Positions 61,368 through 64,000 of a DNA stretch of 64,000 nucleotides are shown here, piece by piece. Origin of the DNA: Myxococcales bacterium (GTDB taxonomy: Bacteria; Myxococcota_A; UBA9160; UBA4427); the NCBI GenBank assembly GCA_012959805.1, contig DUCN01000026.1, positions 277,899 through 341,898 of the forward strand. Reading direction: 5' to 3'. The notes below the pieces were generated by a model. It did not search any database. It had not been told where the DNA came from and saw nothing but the letters and a program-made list of their open reading frames with translations. Position 1 is the stretch's first letter, and every line of letters starts with the position of its first letter. The position numbers and the translations under genes are program-made.

Positions 61368-61570
61368 CCCCAGTGGTAATCGATCTCGAAGCTCCCGATC
61401 ACACGACCCTCGCTCGCCGCAGTCGGTGCCTTGATGTCAAGCTGGATCTCGTCGTTTCGAGCAACCCCATCCACCTCATTGTCGATAGCACTGGAACATC
61501 CATCATCGCCTAAGGCGAGTGGGCAGCAGTCAAGTGCGGTGGCCTCGGCAAGCGCGCCTGCATGCACCAA
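61364..61570 (-). CDS. Small frame coupled to the higA-like gene, function unknown
   Basis: This 68-codon frame ends with TGA overlapping the GTG start of the higA-like gene, the arrangement expected of a toxin-antitoxin or operon pair. The sequence (CCPLALGDDGC, then a C-terminal SFEIDYHWG) does not match HigB or another toxin family I know, and the start is uncertain. It could be a degraded or unknown partner, or noncoding. Confidence 0.3.
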   Translation of the reverse strand: MVHAGALAEATALDCCPLALGDDGCSSAIDNEVDGVARNDEIQLDIKAPTAASEGRVIGSFEIDYHWG

Positions 61571-61590
61571 CGCCGATGGGATTCAGCAGA

Positions 61591-63246
61591 TTAGTTGTCG
61601 AGAATATTCCTGACCAGATTTTTCAGCTCGGCGGGGACGAAGGGCTTGGCAATGAATGCGGTTGGCTTGTCGTGAGTACGGCCCTCGGTAGAGATGTTAT
61701 CGGCGAAGCCCGACATCAACAGGACCTTCAGGTCGGGACGTGAGAGCGACAACTGATGGGCCAGATCGCGACCATCCGTATTAGGCATAAGAATATCGGA
61801 GATCAGTAGGTGGATCGGTCTTTTGTACGTTAGTTCAGAGATCGAAACGGCTTCCGGCCCATTACTGGCTTCCAGAACGTGGTAGCCCTCCGACTTGAGG
61901 ATCCTGGAGACCAGCGCCCTGACCGAGTCCTCGTCCTCCACCACCAAGACAGTTTCCGCACCTCCTGTGAAATTCCAAGTCTCGGTCTGCGACTCATTGA
62001 TGGCTGCAGGAGGATCCAGTCCGGGGAAGTAGATCGAAAAGGTAGTACCGATCCCGACTTCACTTTCGACGTGCATGAACCCCCCTGACTCCAGAACGAT
62101 GCCGTAGACCGTGGCAAGCCCGAGACCGGTCCCTTCTCCTGGGTTTGCGGTGGTGTAGAAGGGTTCAAAAATACGCGACTTCACCTCTTGGGTCATTCCG
62201 CTACCCGTATCCTGTACTTCGAACAGGATGTAATCCCCCGGCGCCATATCTGGACTTATGACCTCGCTGGAACTCAGTGCGATGCTCTTGGTGACCACAC
62301 GGATCTGGCCGGCTCCCTCTGTCGCATTGCCACTGTTGACGACCAAATTCATGGTCACTTGGTCGATCTGGATAAGGTTCCCGAGGATCGCCTTGAGGTT
62401 TGGTTCAAGGTCTAGAACCAGCTCTACCTCGGCGGGGATCAGTCGCCTCAATGTCTCTTCTGACGCGTTCACCACATCGTTCAGGTCAACTGCGCCCAGC
62501 TCGGTGACTTGTTTGCGGCTGAAGGTCAGGAGCTGCCTCGTCAGCTGAGCAGCCCGCTCAGCTGCTGCCTGAATGTCCGAAGCGAGTTCATTAATCACCA
62601 CGGGGTCGTTTGTTGTTTCGAGAAGCTCGCTGCTCCCGATCACCACCGTCAACAGATTGTTGAAATCGTGGGCTATGCCACCGGCCAGTTTGCCAACGGC
62701 CTCCATCTTGTGCGCCTCTCTCAGCTGACGCTCGGTCTCGCGCAGGATCTCCTCTGCTCGCTTGCGGTCAGTGATGTCGCGGATAAAGGCGGTGAATGCC
62801 TCTTTCCCCTCGATTCGAAAAGGCGTGATCGCCAGCTCCACCGGAAATTCCTGACCGTTGGAGCGGATCGCAGTAATCTCGATCCGCTTGTTGAGTAAAG
62901 GACCTTCACCGGAGGCGAGGTAATGCTGTATGCCCTGCTCGTGAGCATCGCGTAGCGCGGGGGGCACGATCAGATTCGCCATTTCCTTGCCCAGCACCTC
63001 ACTGCATGTGTGCCCGAAAGTCTCCTCGGCAGCAGGGTTGAACTCCATGATGAGTCCGTCGGAATCGATTGTGACTATGCAATCAAGCGAGCACTGCAAG
63101 ATCGCGTTGCGTCCTGCTGCGCTTCCAGAGAGAGGCTGGTCGAGTAAGCCGCTCTCCCCGTTAGCATCCTCGATCTCTTTGACACGAGCCCGAAGAGAAA
63201 CGGCTTCCTCAGTTAGTTCGTTAATTCTGTCGGTCGAATTACTCAA
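61591..63246 (-). CDS. Hybrid sensor histidine kinase (PAS-HisKA-HATPase-REC)
   Basis: The 551-residue cytoplasmic kinase begins with a coiled coil (about 5-30). A PAS domain follows (about 48-160, CIVTIDSDGLIMEFNPAAEETFGH), then the phospho-acceptor His193 (GGIAHDFNNLL). The ATP site is DTGSGM, GEGTGLGLATVYGIV, and the C-terminal receiver has Asp484 (LLISDILMPNTDG) and Lys in IAKPF. The N-box reads NLVVNSGNATEGAG rather than the usual NARDA, a mild departure. No membrane helix is seen, so the signal is cytoplasmic. The partner regulator is not adjacent. Confidence 0.92.
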   Translation of the reverse strand: MSNSTDRINELTEEAVSLRARVKEIEDANGESGLLDQPLSGSAAGRNAILQCSLDCIVTIDSDGLIMEFNPAAEETFGHTCSEVLGKEMANLIVPPALRDAHEQGIQHYLASGEGPLLNKRIEITAIRSNGQEFPVELAITPFRIEGKEAFTAFIRDITDRKRAEEILRETERQLREAHKMEAVGKLAGGIAHDFNNLLTVVIGSSELLETTNDPVVINELASDIQAAAERAAQLTRQLLTFSRKQVTELGAVDLNDVVNASEETLRRLIPAEVELVLDLEPNLKAILGNLIQIDQVTMNLVVNSGNATEGAGQIRVVTKSIALSSSEVISPDMAPGDYILFEVQDTGSGMTQEVKSRIFEPFYTTANPGEGTGLGLATVYGIVLESGGFMHVESEVGIGTTFSIYFPGLDPPAAINESQTETWNFTGGAETVLVVEDEDSVRALVSRILKSEGYHVLEASNGPEAVSISELTYKRPIHLLISDILMPNTDGRDLAHQLSLSRPDLKVLLMSGFADNISTEGRTHDKPTAFIAKPFVPAELKNLVRNILDN

Positions 63247-63644
63247 AACAGATCCACTTGAAGTCCTGTGCTAATCCTGGTTTCACAGCATTCGACTTGT
63301 TAGGCAATTTCCCGAGAACATTAATGAGCCAGGCTATCAGCGGTCGGGCCTGCGAGAGTTCGGACCGGGACACTCTATTAGATTTCGTCCAATTCAAGAG
63401 CGACTCGACGACCTCGATAAGTAATCGGTTCCGGCGCTTCTTCGGGGTGGCCGCTCAACAGAATAACCCGCAGGACAGCCTTTTTATTTTTTCTTTGAGT
63501 CCAGGTTTCGATGCCACCGAGGCATGCCCGGCGCGAGTACAAGAAGATGACGACCTGGGGACTCTTCAAGGCCCAAGTAATCGGGCCTAATGGCCCATGG
63601 AAAGGCCTTAAAGAGGTTGAGTTTACGACACTCGAATGGGTCGA
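63247..63644. other. Intergenic region upstream of the kinase gene
   Basis: This 398-base stretch is less GC-rich, has a T-rich run at about 63479-63497 and a short GGGCC-TAAT-GGCCC hairpin at 63583-63596. Frames on either strand have no recognisable product. I see no gene. Confidence 0.5.
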
Positions 63645-64000
63645 CTAGCGAGTCTGTAGGAGCCGCAAGCAGAGGATCTTCGCGATATTCAGCATCAGGT
63701 GGGCGGCGCCCCGAGCATCCGAATCGATCGCTTTCCTCACGGTCCCTTCGCTGAGACTCAGGATCCGGCAATCCGTTGCTGCATACATGTCGACGACCCG
63801 CGGTCGTGCGAGCAGAAAAGCCATGGCTCCGAAGACATCCCCTGGGCCAAACACGCCGAGCAGTGAGTCCCCGTCTCGCACCTCGAGATGACCCTCAAGG
63901 ATGACAAACATGTTCCGAGCGGTGCCCCCCTTCTTGATCACGTGGTCGCCCGCCTCACAGTCAATGATGTTGCTCTTGTGCAGCACTCCGAGAACTTCTT
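63645..64000 (-). CDS. Cyclic nucleotide-binding domain protein (N-terminus outside window)
   Basis: The frame is open to the right edge, so only the last 118 codons are visible. They form a cNMP-binding/CAP effector domain: IDCEAGDHVIKKGG, MFVILEGHLEVRDGDSLLGVFGPGDVFGAMAFLLARPRVVDMYAATDCRILSL. The classical phosphate-binding RxA arginine in GE(x)ALL...R is only partly kept (GAMAFLLARPR), so ligand binding is uncertain. No DNA-binding helix follows; the protein ends in ICLRLLQTR-type helix. It may be part of a larger sensor. Confidence 0.8.
   Translation of the reverse strand, partial: EVLGVLHKSNIIDCEAGDHVIKKGGTARNMFVILEGHLEVRDGDSLLGVFGPGDVFGAMAFLLARPRVVDMYAATDCRILSLSEGTVRKAIDSDARGAAHLMLNIAKILCLRLLQTR

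Noticed and set aside
63583..63596. GGGCC-TAAT-GGCCC hairpin as terminator of the cNMP-binding gene
   Set aside because: Short stem without a T run on the minus strand; too weak to call.

Overview
The window is 64 kb of a GC-rich (about 60 %) Gram-negative bacterial chromosome. It contains a TonB-dependent receptor, outer-membrane and lipoprotein genes, an exosortase, a CcmH-type cytochrome c maturation protein, many acyl-CoA enzymes, an ethylmalonyl-CoA mutase and a tungsten-type aldehyde oxidoreductase. This mix would suit an aerobic or microaerobic heterotroph of the Myxococcota/'Deltaproteobacteria' or a related uncultured group. That placement rests on gene content only. I see no tRNA, rRNA, CRISPR array, insertion sequence or prophage. 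Most of the window is ordinary chromosome of closely packed genes.

Layout. 1-8 kb: a TonB receptor cut by the left edge, a barrel-like exported protein, a repeat lipoprotein, and an exosortase/EpsI - site-2 protease - transglutaminase-like lipoprotein cluster. 8-14.7 kb: a shortened metallo-beta-lactamase-fold gene coupled to an acyl-CoA-dehydrogenase-like flavoenzyme and a luciferase-like oxidoreductase, then an alkylsulfatase and an acyl-CoA synthetase. 14.8-22 kb: a compact four-gene minus-strand operon (NuoEF-like diaphorase, MobA-MoaD fusion, aldehyde:ferredoxin oxidoreductase, formate dehydrogenase). 22.3-32.7 kb: SDR, PTPS-like protein, esterase, leuCD, enoyl-CoA hydratase, DUF1499 protein, a YyaL/SPATA20-type protein and a deoxyhypusine-synthase-like protein. 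33-41 kb: prfC, class I aldolase, PilZ, PAS and CheX-like signalling genes with two broken receiver genes, a mesaconyl-CoA-hydratase-like protein and a NUDIX hydrolase. 41-47 kb: a divergent sucC/sucD pair, a FixX-like ferredoxin and malyl-CoA lyase, then an aldo-keto reductase and an MFS transporter. 47-54.5 kb: manC, a LinB-type haloalkane dehalogenase, nadA, a VOC protein, a metzincin-like protease and srkA. 54.5-60 kb: ethylmalonyl-CoA mutase, meaB, cobalamin adenosyltransferase, ccmH and cysE. 60-64 kb: an Fe-S nuclease, a HigA-like regulator, a hybrid histidine kinase and a cNMP-binding protein cut by the right edge.

How the genes fit together. Mesaconyl-CoA hydratase, malyl-CoA lyase, ethylmalonyl-CoA mutase, its chaperone MeaB and the adenosyltransferase that makes its cofactor together suggest an ethylmalonyl-CoA type acetyl-CoA assimilation route spread over 20 kb. 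The sucCD-like ligase beside malyl-CoA lyase could make malyl-CoA.

The strongest candidate for an undescribed system is the 14.8-22 kb operon. A tungsten-type aldehyde oxidoreductase, a formate dehydrogenase carrying a NuoG-like iron-sulfur arm, one shared NAD-linked diaphorase and a dedicated MobA-MoaD cofactor-maturation fusion are joined by overlapping or nearly touching stop and start codons. This predicts a complex linking formate, aldehyde/acid and NAD(H).
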